Below, in pieces: positions 48,906 through 59,741 of a stretch of DNA of 64,000 bases; the stretch's first letter is position 1; every line of letters begins with the position of its first letter. The position numbers and the translations under genes were made by a program. This stretch comes from Reticulitermes speratus (lineage: Eukaryota; Arthropoda; Insecta; Blattodea; Rhinotermitidae). The notes beneath the pieces are model-generated. The model saw nothing but the letters and a program-made list of their open reading frames with translations, was not told the origin of the DNA and did not search any database. The DNA is taken from positions 186,001-250,000 of the forward strand of contig JAJKFL010000237.1 of the NCBI GenBank assembly GCA_021186555.1. Direction: 5' to 3'.

Positions 48906-49975
48906 ACTACTAGAGGGTCTGTTGTGCTGTCAGCACTGTCTGGTGGTGTACTAGATGTGTGTGGTAGTGCAGGACAATCCTGAACACACTGCTGACTGTA
49001 CGGTCTGTTGTGCTGTCAGCACAGTCTGGTGGTGTGCTAGATGTGGGTGGTGAACCAGAATACAGACTGACGTGGTTAGTGTGTGATCGCTTTCACTGTG
49101 CACAGCACTGTGCAGGACAGTCCTGAACACACTGCTGACTGTACGGATTGTTGTGCTGTCAGCACTGGCTGGTGGTGTGCTAGAATTGTGTGGTGAACCA
49201 GAATACAGAGTGACGTGGTTAGTGTGTGATCGCTATCACTGTGCACAGCACTGTGCAGGACAGTCCTGAACACACTGCTAACTGTACGGTTTGTTGTGCT
49301 GTCAGCACTGGCTTTTGTTGTGCTAGATGTGTGTGGTGAACCAGAATACAGACTGACGTGGTTAGTGTGTGACAGCTATCACTGTGCACAGCACTGTGCA
49401 GGACAGTCCTGAACACACTGCTAACTGTACGGTTTGTTGTGATGAAAGCACTGGCTGGTGGTGTGCTAGATGTGGGTGGTGAACCAGAATACACACTGAC
49501 GTGGTTAGTGTGTAACCGCTATCACTGTGCAGGACAGTCCAAAACACAATGCTAACTGTACGGTCTGTTCTGCTGTCAGCACTGTCTGGTGGTGTGCTTG
49601 AAGTGTTTGGTGAACCCAGACTGACCTGGTTAGTGTGTGACCGCTATCACTGTGCACAATACTGTGCAGGACAGTCCTGAAAACACTGCTAACTCTACGG
49701 TCTGTTGTGATGTCAGCACTGTCTTGTGGTGTGCAAGATGTGTGAGGTAAACCAGAATACAGACTGACGTGTTTAGTGTGTGACCGCTATCACTATGCAC
49801 AGCACTGTGCAGGACAGTCCTGAACACACTGCTAACTGTACGGTCTGTTGAGCTGTCAGCATTGTCTGGTGGTGTGCTAGATGTGTGTGGTGAACCAGAA
49901 TACACACTGACGTGTTTAGTGTGTGACCGCTATCACTATGCACAGCATTGTGCAGGACAGTCCTGAATACACTGG
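48906..49975. repeat. Satellite array, 143-bp unit, about 7 copies
   Basis: gtgtgatcgctatcactgtg recurs at 143-bp spacing. The unit also contains gctgtcagcactggctggtg and gaaccagaatacagactgac. More diverged than most arrays here, with some internal deletions. Confidence 0.9.
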
Positions 49976-50049
49976 TGATACACTGATCTGAACAGTCAGC
50001 CGATCACGGTGTGCTGTTGAACAGTGGTCAGTGTGTTCATGACGGTGTG

Positions 50050-52695
50050 CGCTATGAGCTGTATCAGTGCCAACATTGCACACTGTCACTGTCATTTGGT
50101 GGGTGTATCCAGACCTCCTGTCACTGTACATGCGCTATCAGCTGTATCAGTGCCAAAATTGCACACTGTCAGGTGGTGGCTGTGTCCAGACCTCCTGTCA
50201 CTGTACATGCGCTATCAGCTGTATCAGTGCCAACATTGCACACTGTAAGTTGGTGGCTGTGTCCAGACCTCCTGTCACTGTACATGCGCTATGAGCTCTA
50301 TCAGCGCCAAAATTGCACACTGACACTGTCAGGTGGTGTTTGTGTCCAGACCACCTGTCACTGCACATGCACTATCAGCTGTATCAGCGCCAAAATTGCA
50401 CACTGTCAGTTGGTGCCTGTGTCCAGACCTCCTGTCACTGTACATGCGCTATGAGCTGTATCAGTGCCAACTCTGCACACTGTCAGGTGGTGGCTGTGTC
50501 CAGACCTCCTGTCACTGTACATGCGCTATGAGCTGTATCAGTGCCAAAACTGCACACTGTCAGTTGGTGGCTTTGTCCAGACCTCCTGTCACTGTACATG
50601 AGCTATCAGGTGTATCAGTGCCAACATTGCACACTGTCAGTTGGTGGCTGTGTCCAGACCTCCTTTCACTTTACATGCACTATCAGCTGTATCAGTGCCA
50701 ACATTGCACACTGTCAGGTGGTGGCTGTGTCCAGACCTCCTGTCACTGTACATACACTATGTGCTGTATCAGTGAAAACATTGCACACTGTCAGGTGGTG
50801 GCTGTGTCCAGACCTCCTGTCACTCTACATTCGCTATCAGCTGTATCAGTGCCAACATTGCACACTGTCAGGTGGTGGCTGTGTCCAGACCTCCTTTCTC
50901 TGTACATACACTGTGTGCTGTATCAGTGAAAACATTGCACACTGTCAGGTGGTGGCTGTGTCCAGACCTCCTGTCACTGTACATACACTATGTGCTGTAT
51001 CAGTGAAAACATTGCACACTGTCAGGTGGTGGCTGTGTCCAGACCTCCTGTCACTCTACATTCGCTATCAGCTGTATCAGTGCCAACATTGCACACTGTC
51101 AGGTGGTGGCTGTGTTCAGACCTCCTGTCACTCTACATTCGCTATCAGCTGTATCAGTGTCAACATTGCACACTGTCAGGTGGTGGCTGTGTCCAGACCT
51201 CCTGTCACTGTACATACGCTTTGAGCTCTATCAGTGCCAACATTACACACTGTCACTGTCAGGTGGTGGCTGTGTCCAGACCTCCTGTCACTGTACATAC
51301 ACTATGTGCTGTATCAGTGAAAACATTGCACACTGTCAGGTGGTGGCTGTGTCCAGACCTCCTGTCACTGTACATACACTATGTGCTGTATCAGTGAAAA
51401 CATTGCACACTGTCAGGTGGTGGCTGTGTCCAGACCTCCTGTCACTCTACATTCGCTATCAGCTGTATCAGTGCCAACATTGCACACTGTCAGGTGGTGG
51501 CTGTGTCCAGACCTCCTGTCACTCTACATTCGCTATCAGCTGTATCAGTGCCAACATTGCACACTGTCAGGTGGTGGCTGTGTCCAGACCTCCTGTCACT
51601 CTACATTCGCTATCAGCTGTATCAGTGTCAACATTGCACACTGTCAGTTGGTGGCTGTCTCCAGACCTCCTGTCACTGTACATGCACTATGAGCTGTATT
51701 AGTGCCAAAAGTGTGCAATGTCAGGTGGTGGCTTTTTCCAAACCTCCTGTCACTGTACATGAGCTATGAGCTGTATCAGTACCAACATTGCACACTGTCA
51801 GGTGGTGGCTGTGTCCAGACCTCCTGTCACTGTACATACACTATGTGCTGTATCAGTGAAAACATTGCACACTGTTAGGTGGTGGCTGTGTCCAGACCTC
51901 CTGTCACTCTACATTCGCTATCAGCTTTATCAGTGACAACATTGCACACTCTCAGTTGGTGGCTGTGTCCAGACCTCCTGTCACTTTACATGCTCTATGA
52001 GATCTATCAGTGTGAACATTGCACACTCTCACTGTTAGGTGGTGGCTGTGTCCAGACCTCCTGTCACTATACGTGCACTATGAGCTCTATTAGTGCCAAC
52101 ATTGCACACTGTTAGGTGGTGGCTGTGTCCAGACCTCCTGTCACTGTACATGCACTGTGAGCTGTATCAGTGCCAACTCTGCACACTGTCAGTTGGTGGC
52201 TGTGTCCAGACCTCCTGTCACTGTACATGCTCTATAAGCTCTATCAGTGTCAACATTGCACACTGTCACTCTCACGTGGTGGCTGTCTCCAGACCTCCTG
52301 TCACTGTACATGCTCTATAAGCTGTATTAGTGCCAACATTGCACATTGTCAGGTGGTGGCTGTGTCCAGACCTCCTGTCACTGTACATGCTCTATAAGCT
52401 CTATCAGTGTCAACATTGCACACTGTCACTGTCACGTGGTGGCTGTCTCCAGACCTCCTGTCACTGTACATGCTCTATGAGCTGTATTAGTGCCAACATT
52501 GCACATTGTCAGGTGGTGGCTGTGTCCAGACCTCCTGTCAGTGTATATGCGCTATGAGCTCTATCAGTGTCAACATTGCACACTCCCACTGTCAAGTGGT
52601 GGCTGTCTCCAGACCTCCTGTCACTGTACATGCTCTATGAGCTGTATTAGTGCCAACATTGCTCACTGTTACTGTCATGTGTTGGCTGCGTGTTG
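50050..52695. repeat. Satellite array, 77-bp unit (with 83-bp variants), about 34 copies
   Basis: tgtccagacctcctgtcact recurs every 77 bp; some units carry an extra cactgt. Long plus-strand frames (up to 227 codons, VVAVSRPPVTVHTL type) are translations of the repeat. Multi-unit blocks recur, such as the tacactatgtgctgtatcag variants. Confidence 0.95.
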
Positions 52696-52709
52696 AATGT
52701 TGAATGTTG

Positions 52710-53050
52710 AATTAGCAGGCTGTTAAATGCACACAATCAAACAATTACTGTAACGTGTACTGTGCTGTGGGTCGTGTACAAGGAGCATTATTATTAGTTG
52801 TGCAGCACTGTACGTAATAATAATTAGCAAGCTGTTACATGCACACAATCATACTATTACTGTAACGTGAACTGTGCTGTGTGTCGTGTACAAGAAGCAT
52901 TATTATTACTTGTGCAGAACTGTTCGTAATAATAATTAGCAGTCTGTTATATGCACACAATCAAACAATTACTGTAATGTGTACTGTTAACTGTACTGTG
53001 GGTCGTGTACAAGAAGCATTATTATTACTTGTGCAGAACTGTACGTAATG
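52710..53050. repeat. Tandem repeat, 112-bp unit, 3 copies
   Basis: Three units starting aattagcaggctgttaaatg and ending in the cattattattac / gtaataataat inverted phrase; spacing 112 bp. Confidence 0.9.
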
Positions 53051-54335
53051 CTAATTCTGTTAAGAAAACTCCCTTCTCTAGTTAATGTGCATGTGTGTGG
53101 ACAATACACACTAAATTTCTTTTCCACACAAGCACTAAATAAACCCAGATCAGATCACTGTGTACTTCACTGAAGTGTACGTTGAGCCCATTTTGTAATA
53201 TAGTTCATGTGTGTATCTATTTGCTGTTTGTGTAATAGAGGATGGATTTGTCAGTGTATCATAGCAACACAGATTATTCAAGTTTTTATAATTTTAACAT
53301 GTGTATAACATGACTTGTAACATTGATGCAAACAAATTGGTTTATTGTTCAGTTTTTATTGTTTTAACCGGTGTATAATTGTAATATTGATGTATAAAAC
53401 TTGTGTAATTTTAAAACATTGAGGTCACTGAGAATGAACCAGGATAAGGTTCGAATCATGTAGCACTGTTTTACATAAATTAATAGTGAATAAAAGTGTA
53501 CATTTTTCAGACAATAACAATAGAAGAAAATGTACAGAATGAATAATATTAAGTTTGTATTAAAGTATGGAATGTTTTATCTGCATGAAATGTCAAAAAG
53601 AAGTCAGAGGATAGATGGATCATATATATATGACCAGTGAACTGTGTTACATTTATTTAGTAACAATTATGTAACTAACTGTACCATACAGAGCCACTGC
53701 TGTACATGTCTATGTTGTCACTGTGGCTTATACACATGGCTCTTGTGCTTACAAATATTGGTAATGCATCTGCCTGATTTTACATGTTTCATGATTGCTT
53801 GTGTTTACAATTAGATCAAAAATAATAGCAGAGTATTAGCAATTTGTATTTGTAGTTATAATTATATTTATGGCAATGTTATCTTTATATTGCACAATAT
53901 TTTGTACTTGACCATGTGAATATATTTCAATCATTTTTATAATGTTCCATATTCATATTTACTTCATGTTATGTTAATACATATCCCGTACATACTCACC
54001 ACACTTTGACATATATATGTACAGTGTCCATCACAAAGACCCACATTACCTTGTGTGAACATTGCACAGCATAGAGACTTAAGAAGGTACTTGTGTAACT
54101 ATTTAGTTGTCCTGTAACTTCAGTATTGTTTGTTATATCAGTTGACTGTTTCTCTTTTCTAAATTCAGGTCTGTACTCTTAGTAATATATTGAAATATAG
54201 TACATTATATTATCTTTGCAGCTGGTATAAAAATATTTCACTTCACTTAAAAACTGCTTTCTTGATTTGTTGTGGGAATTTGTTGATTTAATGATAAAAA
54301 ATAAAAATTAGATTGGAATGCATGGAATGAAGAAT
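53051..54335. other. AT-rich intergenic DNA, no supported gene
   Basis: About 1.3 kb with no open frame of note, no repeat period seen and no RNA gene recognised. Confidence 0.6.
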
Positions 54336-54486
54336 TTCAAAATTGTGTAATAAGGTATAGATGTGTGTCAGCTAACTGCACAATATCAAAACTGTGTAAT
54401 ATGGTATAGATGTGTGTCAGCTAACTGCACAATATCAAAACTGTGTAATAAGGTATAGATGTGTGTCAGCTAACTGCACAATATTC
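54336..54486. repeat. Tandem repeat, 49-bp unit, 3 copies
   Basis: Unit ggtatagatgtgtgtcagct plus aactgcacaatatcaaaactgtgtaataa, spacing 49 bp. Confidence 0.9.
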
Positions 54487-54879
54487 ATGTGGTGCGCTGG
54501 TCTGTGTAATGCACAAACACATCTCGGGGCTTCACAATTAAAATGTGCAACTTAGTACATGTGACTGGATACCGCGTGAATGGTTATAAAGTGAATTATG
54601 TTTGTTCACTTGCTGTTAAGTGGAAATTATGAAAAGTCAAAATTATACATAAGGCTGATTATAAACATCAGAGATGAAGCAATGACATTTAAGTTTATGG
54701 AAACGCTGAGAGCAGGAAATTAACTTAATGGTAGATAAATTCGTAATATGACCGGTATCTGCTGACTGAGCTACACCGCAGACCAGGGTTACTCAATCTT
54801 ACTGGTATATCCCGCACGATGTGTCAGTAATTTTTCGGTTCATTCTGCAGTCTGTCTTACGACAGGTCCGTAACCTCTT
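54487..54879. other. Spacer with a tRNA-like A-box fragment
   Basis: Near 54750-54785 the minus strand reads gcggtgtagctcagtcagca, which resembles a SINE or tRNA A-box region. No B box follows at the right distance, so it is at best a truncated SINE head. Confidence 0.3.
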
Positions 54880-55690
54880 CCAAAGCGAGTTTTCCATAGA
54901 GTACGATCTAGTGCTTCCTCTTCCAATTTCTAGCATCTTCTCTTTTCCTTAGGTCATTCAGTAGCTGCTTACGTCTTCTCCCTCGTCTTCCCGTCATTTC
55001 TATCAATCCCTCTAACTTTCCTTCAACCACGTGTTTCAGAAGGCAGTTCCTACGCAAGATGTGACCAATCCAGTTAGCCTTTCTTCTTTTTATTGTATGT
55101 ACGATATTCCTCTCCTCCTTCACTCTGTGTAATACTTCTTCATTTCTCACACGATCGGTCCAACTGATCTTCTCCATTCTTCTCCAGCACCACATTTCAA
55201 AACTCTCCAGATACTTCTGATCTACTTTCCGAAGTGTCCACTTTTCAGCACCACACACAGCTACGCTCCAAATGTAGCACTTTACTAGTTTCTTTCTTAA
55301 ATTTAAGTCCAGTTTGCTGGTGAAAACCGTCTTCTCCTTGTTGAATGCTGCTTATGCTATGGCAATCCTGGATTTAATTTCACGTGTACATCTTGCATCA
55401 CTTGTTATCATGCTACCCAAATAATTCAAATATTCCACATTCTCCAATTGCTTTTGATCTATCATAATTTTCATTGGGGATGTTTGCCTTGAGATTCTCA
55501 TTACTTTACTTTTTCCCACATTCATTTCCTTTCCATAACGTCTTCCAATTTCAATCAGTCTACCAACCACACCCTGTAGCACCTTTTCTTCCCTAGCCAG
55601 TAGCACAAGCTCATCTGCATATCTCACAGTGCCAATTACTTGTCCTCCTATTTTGAAGTCTCCAAACCCTTCAAGAGCTTCCTTGGTAAG
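54880..55690 (-). mobile_element. LINE reverse transcriptase C-terminal half (broken)
   Basis: The minus strand gives KEALEGFGDFKIGGQVIGTV, then RYADELVLLA, MNVGKSKVMRISRQTSPMK, ENVEYLNYLGSMITSDARCT, then in another frame ESFEMWCWRRMEKISWTDRV and KRRKANWIGHILRRNCLLKH. I recognise an endonuclease-reverse-transcriptase LINE common in insects. The catalytic YADD box reads YADE here, which would kill polymerase activity. The upstream part resumes at 56262 after an inserted segment. Clade not resolved. Confidence 0.8.
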
Positions 55691-56261
55691 TTACTGACCC
55701 ACCGTAATGTTTTATTCATGACTGAGTCTTTGTATTTCGGAAAAACGTGCCATCAGAGGTTTTATTTCCGTGGATCGTTTTGTTGTGGGTGGATCACCGC
55801 AAATGTATTGTCAATACACCAATCAATATTAATGATTTATTATAACAAATAAAATAATTCAAATGCGTGCTTACAGTCCTTGCGGATTGCAACATAAAAT
55901 AAGAAATATGCTAACCAAAACAGGCGACTGGATCCAGAGAAGTTTTACCATCTCAAGACTTGGTAATGCCTGTCTTTACAAACCCCTCCAGACGTGGCAA
56001 GACCAAGGACTGCTGCCATCCTTGTCGAAACAGAATTTTGATGTAAGGGCCGAGACAGGAATTAGTTGCTCGTAGCTCAGAGCCAGGATGCAGAGTGTTC
56101 AAGTAACTACCGACTGCTAAGCAGGTAAACTGTGGTCGTATCACAAAAGGTAAAGGGTAGGGGAGGAAAGGAGCTGAAGGGACAGTCCACTTATGATTAT
56201 ACGGGGTGTAAGGTATAGTTTGCCAAATCTCCGTGGAGTGCCGAGCCTTTGCACCGGCACA
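55691..56261. mobile_element. Inserted segment splitting the LINE RT, about 570 bp, type unknown
   Basis: The LINE reads GCCLSPILFNLYSEY up to 56262 and continues with KEALEGF at 55690, so the sequence between is an insertion. It lacks a coding domain I recognise. No clear target duplication or terminal repeat was found. Confidence 0.55.
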
Positions 56262-56310
56262 GTACTCGCTGTATAAGTTGAAGAGAATCGGCGACAAACA
56301 GCAACCAGCA
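56262..56310 (-). pseudogene. LINE RT fragment upstream of the insertion
   Basis: Minus strand AGCCLSP-like GCCLSPILFNLYSEY is the RT motif that precedes the YADD box in this LINE. Homology ends within about 50 bp. Confidence 0.65.
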
Positions 56311-56448
56311 ACATGGACAGCAGTTCGATTACCGGACAGGCGTCCTGGACAGATTGGCAGTGAGTCCGGTTTATGTAATTAACAAAGGTGTAATTTTGCT
56401 TTATTTGAATACATCACTGTGTTGAAATGTGGCTGTCGTCTCTTCGAC

Positions 56449-56713
56449 GACGGCGTAACCAGGATGCCTGCAGGGGGTGGGGGGGGTGGGGGGGTGGGCT
56501 TGCGTTGAATGGTGCGGGCCCCCCGAGCGGCAGAGTCCAAGAGTGGCAAAATGAACGTTTTAAATAAAAATTGTGTTCAGCGCTCAACAAATTGTAAATT
56601 ATCGAGACAAAGGAAATTCAATAAACAGCTGTGATTTTTAAAAGTTTCACTTAGAGATGTGGCCTTTGTGATCACTTGTCCCGGACGCCATAAAACATAG
56701 CTACGCCACTGGC
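56449..56713. mobile_element. Candidate MITE with GGCGTA ends
   Basis: Ends are cgacggcgtaacc on the left and the complement of cagtggcgtagc on the right, with a G-rich run (about 56464-56500) just inside. Such CAGTGGCGTAGC termini are common in insect non-autonomous DNA elements. Non-coding, about 265 bp. Confidence 0.45.
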
Positions 56714-56936
56714 CTACGTGACGTCAACAAGGTAACAAAGGACGCAGTGTTTTTTTGTCGGCGAAATTACGATATTGCACTGACGTTAACATTATACCGA
56801 GGACCTGGTCGTGTAATATTGGTAAATGCAAGTAATCTGATTGGTACATTTAACGTAATAGATATTGCGCGACATAATCCAACAAATTGCACCATCAATA
56901 ATAAATAGTAATTTCGCACTTATGTGCCTTCTACAT

Positions 56937-56964
56937 GTTTCGACTTCTAAAGGATCATCATCAG
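56937..56964 (-). ncRNA. Hammerhead-like core, left arm
   Basis: Minus strand ctgatga, then a weak stem around gatcctttagaagtc, then gaaacatgtag. The core is intact; the stem has mismatches compared with the right-arm copy. Confidence 0.45.
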
Positions 56965-57377
56965 GGAGGTATATACATGCATATATAGAGTTAAGATATA
57001 ATATTGTCAGTTAAACTTACCAAAAAGTTTCAAAATAAAATTCAGTTAAATTTTTTTACAATTTATAATTTCATACATTATCTTCCACTGTCAACAAACG
57101 TGTGTCAATTTTTGTCATCTTCATTCAAAAGCAATATCGCTGTTTTGTCTGGTTGGTGTTTATGGCAATGCAGATCGCTGAGTACTGACATAGTACTGAC
57201 ATAGGTGTTTGTCGGCAATGAGAGGTAAAATGTTGTTTAAAAATTTTAAAAAATGTCTCTTGATTGATTTATATTTCAAACACTTCTAGTAATTTTAATG
57301 ATAATGATCTACTTTAACTGTACACACGCACATTTTGACAGAATTTGCTGTACTTGTATGCCTTTATATATACCTCC

Positions 57378-57405
57378 CTGATGATGACCATTTAGAGGTC
57401 GAAAC
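57378..57405 (+). ncRNA. Hammerhead-like core, right arm
   Basis: Plus strand ctgatga, t, perfect 4-bp stem gacc/ggtc with loop atttaga, then gaaacatgtag. Best preserved core of the set. Confidence 0.55.
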
Positions 57406-57489
57406 ATGTAGGAAGAACATAAGTGACAAATGATTATTTATTACTGATAGTGCATTTTGTTGGATCAAGTGCTGTACAATCTGATTGGT

Positions 57490-57894
57490 CTTTCTGGCGC
57501 GAATTCAGGGCTCACAAACCGAAAGGCCGCGTAATGCCCCAGAAGAGCGCAGATCTCATCGCGCCAGCAAGCTGTCTGCTTCAACATAGGCAGCACCACC
57601 AACACAGCGAGCTGCGTCATGTAGCGTCGTACTGGCGTATTTGGGGTTACTGTGAGTTGCTTTTACTTGTTCTGCAAGGCAGGACGATTGCTATATTTAT
57701 GACACTAATAACAACTTATCACGTGAAGTTTGGTGACATGAAACTGCCTCAATTTTGTTAAAATCCCCACACATTTGTGTTGTGACATTACAACTGATTG
57801 TTGTTCAAAACGTTTGCCCTTTCTACTTAATTCACAAAGACATACCGCAACTAAACATACATAAAGCATTACTGTACAATTTCCTACACTCTGA
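57490..57894. other. Unassigned stretch
   Basis: The plus-strand 112-codon frame at 57423-57761 starts inside the Penelope-type insert and has no recognisable domain. Not called as a gene. Confidence 0.4.
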
Positions 57895-58448
57895 AAAGTT
57901 GTCTAATAAAGTGTCAACACAGTGCCAACAAATCAAATGACAGTGCAACACGCCACTTTCACAAAACTTGTCTAACAAAGTGTCAACACAGTGCCAACAA
58001 ATCAAATGACAGTGCAACACGCCACTTTCACAAAAGATGTCTAACAAAGTGTCAACACAGTGCCAACAAATCAAATGACAGTGCCCACGCCACTTTCACA
58101 AAACTTGTCTAACAAAGTGTCAACACAGTGCCAACAAATCAAATGACAGTGCAACACGCCACTTTCACAGAACTTGTCTAACAAAGTGTCAACACAGTGC
58201 CAACAAATCAAATGACAGTGCAACACGCCACTTTCACAAAACTTATCTAACAAAGTGTCAACACAGTGCCAACAAATCAAATGACAGTGCAACACGCTAC
58301 TTTCACAAAACTTGTCTAACAAAGTGTCAACACAGTGCCAACACATCAAATGACAGTGCAAAACGCCACTTTCACAAAACTTGTCTAACAAAGTGTCAAC
58401 ACAGTGCCAACAAATCAAATGACAATGCAACACGCCACCTTCACAAAA
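57895..58448. repeat. Minisatellite, 69-bp unit, 8 copies
   Basis: Unit cttgtctaacaaagtgtcaa plus cacagtgccaacaaatcaaatgacagtgcaacacgccactttcacaaaa. Because 69 is divisible by 3, the minus strand reads as a 23-residue periodic peptide (VLHCHLICWHCVDTLLDKF); this is a by-product. Confidence 0.95.
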
Positions 58449-58544
58449 GCACGCACACATTTATATTTGTTAACATTATTCACAGATGTTTCACATTGTG
58501 ACGGTTCTCAAGACCTCACGTACAGTTTACGGTAATTTAACACT

Positions 58545-59035
58545 TCAAGCCATTAGCTCAGTTAGTACAGTGACTGTGCTACAGGCTGGACACCAATAAT
58601 CTTCATTTTGATTTCCAGCACAGGAGAAAGTTTATTGTGTTCCACACAGTGCCCAGACCGCTCTGCAGCCCACCAGGTCTGCTAGCCAATAGGTACCGGG
58701 TGTTCTTCCTTCAGGGTACAGCTGCCAGGGCAGCAAGCTGATACGTACTTCAATCTAGTGTTGAGGTTAAGCATGCATGGAGCTACACCTACATCCTCGC
58801 TGCTGCAGGACTGTCTCAGGAAAGGGTCACTGTTTAACATCGCCAGCTTATTGTTATGGGTTGCTGAAGATTACTCATAATTAATTTTTGGAAATTGAGA
58901 AATATAAATTTGGTATTGTAATGGCTGACAGTGGAAAGATTGTAACAGTGGGTCAGCGCTGTTTGTTACTAGCCGTTACGGCGTGCTTTACCTGATGTCA
59001 TCGACTGGGATGTCATAATAAAGTTAAAGATGACC
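58545..59035 (+). mobile_element. Candidate tRNA-derived SINE
   Basis: Starts with a tRNA-like head: A box ttagctcagttagta near 58552 and a weak B box ttttgatttcc near 58608, followed by a body of about 400 bp. Ends were not fixed by a target duplication. Confidence 0.45.
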
Positions 59036-59219
59036 GGAAGCTTGTCCCCGTTCACGCCATGAAATCAAATGTGGAAGAGAAGATACAGCTCCACTTATTC
59101 TTAAACTCCTCATTAGAAGTTCAGTGGTCACTTTCGCGCCCCTGACAGCAAATCAACTTCTTTGCTGATGCAGCCCGCTTGTCTTTACACTTACAGCACA
59201 CTGTTATGTACATGTACAT

Positions 59220-59518
59220 TTTTTTACATGGTGAAGGGCCCCGCAGCAGATGCTAAGGACGCACCACAGCCGTAAGGATTTTTGTGCAACCACTGTGATT
59301 AAGATGAAGATGAGGATGAGCAGTTTTTTACAAAGTTTTACAAGTAATGGAGCACCAGTGGAATGAAATTGACAGGGGAAAACCGACAACTCGGAGAAAA
59401 ACCTGTCCCAGTGCCACTTTGTCCACCACAAATCTCACATGGACTTGATCCGGGATGGAATCCGGGCCTCCGCAGTGTAAGGCCGGCGACTAACCGCCTA
59501 AGCCATGGCACGACCCTA
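59220..59518 (-). mobile_element. tRNA-derived SINE, complete, 11-bp target duplication
   Basis: Flanked by identical tacatgtacat copies at 59209-59219 and 59519-59529. Minus strand: A box tggcttaggcggttagtc, B box ggattccatcccgg, body with gagttgtcggttttcccctg, and a short A tail (t-run at 59220 on the plus strand). The intact duplication and tail indicate a fairly young insertion. Confidence 0.85.
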
Positions 59519-59741
59519 TACATGTACATACTGACATATATGATGTTTATATACTGTTGGGAAACTGTGAGGTCACATGACTTGTTTGTAATCAGACGTA
59601 TATGGCGTTGTATGTTTGTGTATTCTGTTCACGATTCTTGATACGAACTACACGAGCATGTTAACGTCTAACCGCCGAAACATGTCGCACTGAAATGTAG
59701 ACTCAAGTACAACTGTTGTGCATACAGTGTCTGCGTTCACT

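Larger units (their letters stand above)
56846..57477. mobile_element. Penelope-type insertion with inverted ends, 12-bp target duplication
   Basis: Direct 12-bp repeats aatctgattggt at 56834-56845 and 57478-57489 flank the insert. Inside, arms at about 56870-56988 and 57367-57466 are inverted copies (about 85% by eye), each carrying a hammerhead-like core. The 380-bp centre is AT-rich with no reverse transcriptase. Penelope elements are known for inverted terminal arrangements, so this looks like a small non-autonomous or deleted copy. Confidence 0.65.

Noticed and set aside
50011-52696. Plus-strand frames of 70-227 codons (VVAVSRPPVTVHTL)
   Set aside because: Translations of the 77-bp repeat in all frames.
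57832-58460. Cys/His-rich 23-residue repeat protein resembling zinc fingers
   Set aside because: The 69-bp unit is divisible by three so it reads open; spacing of Cys and His does not fit a known finger and the array is non-genic.
59660-59700. Another hammerhead-like end (ccgccgaaacatgtcg)
   Set aside because: Has GAAACATGT but no CTGATGA or closing stem upstream.
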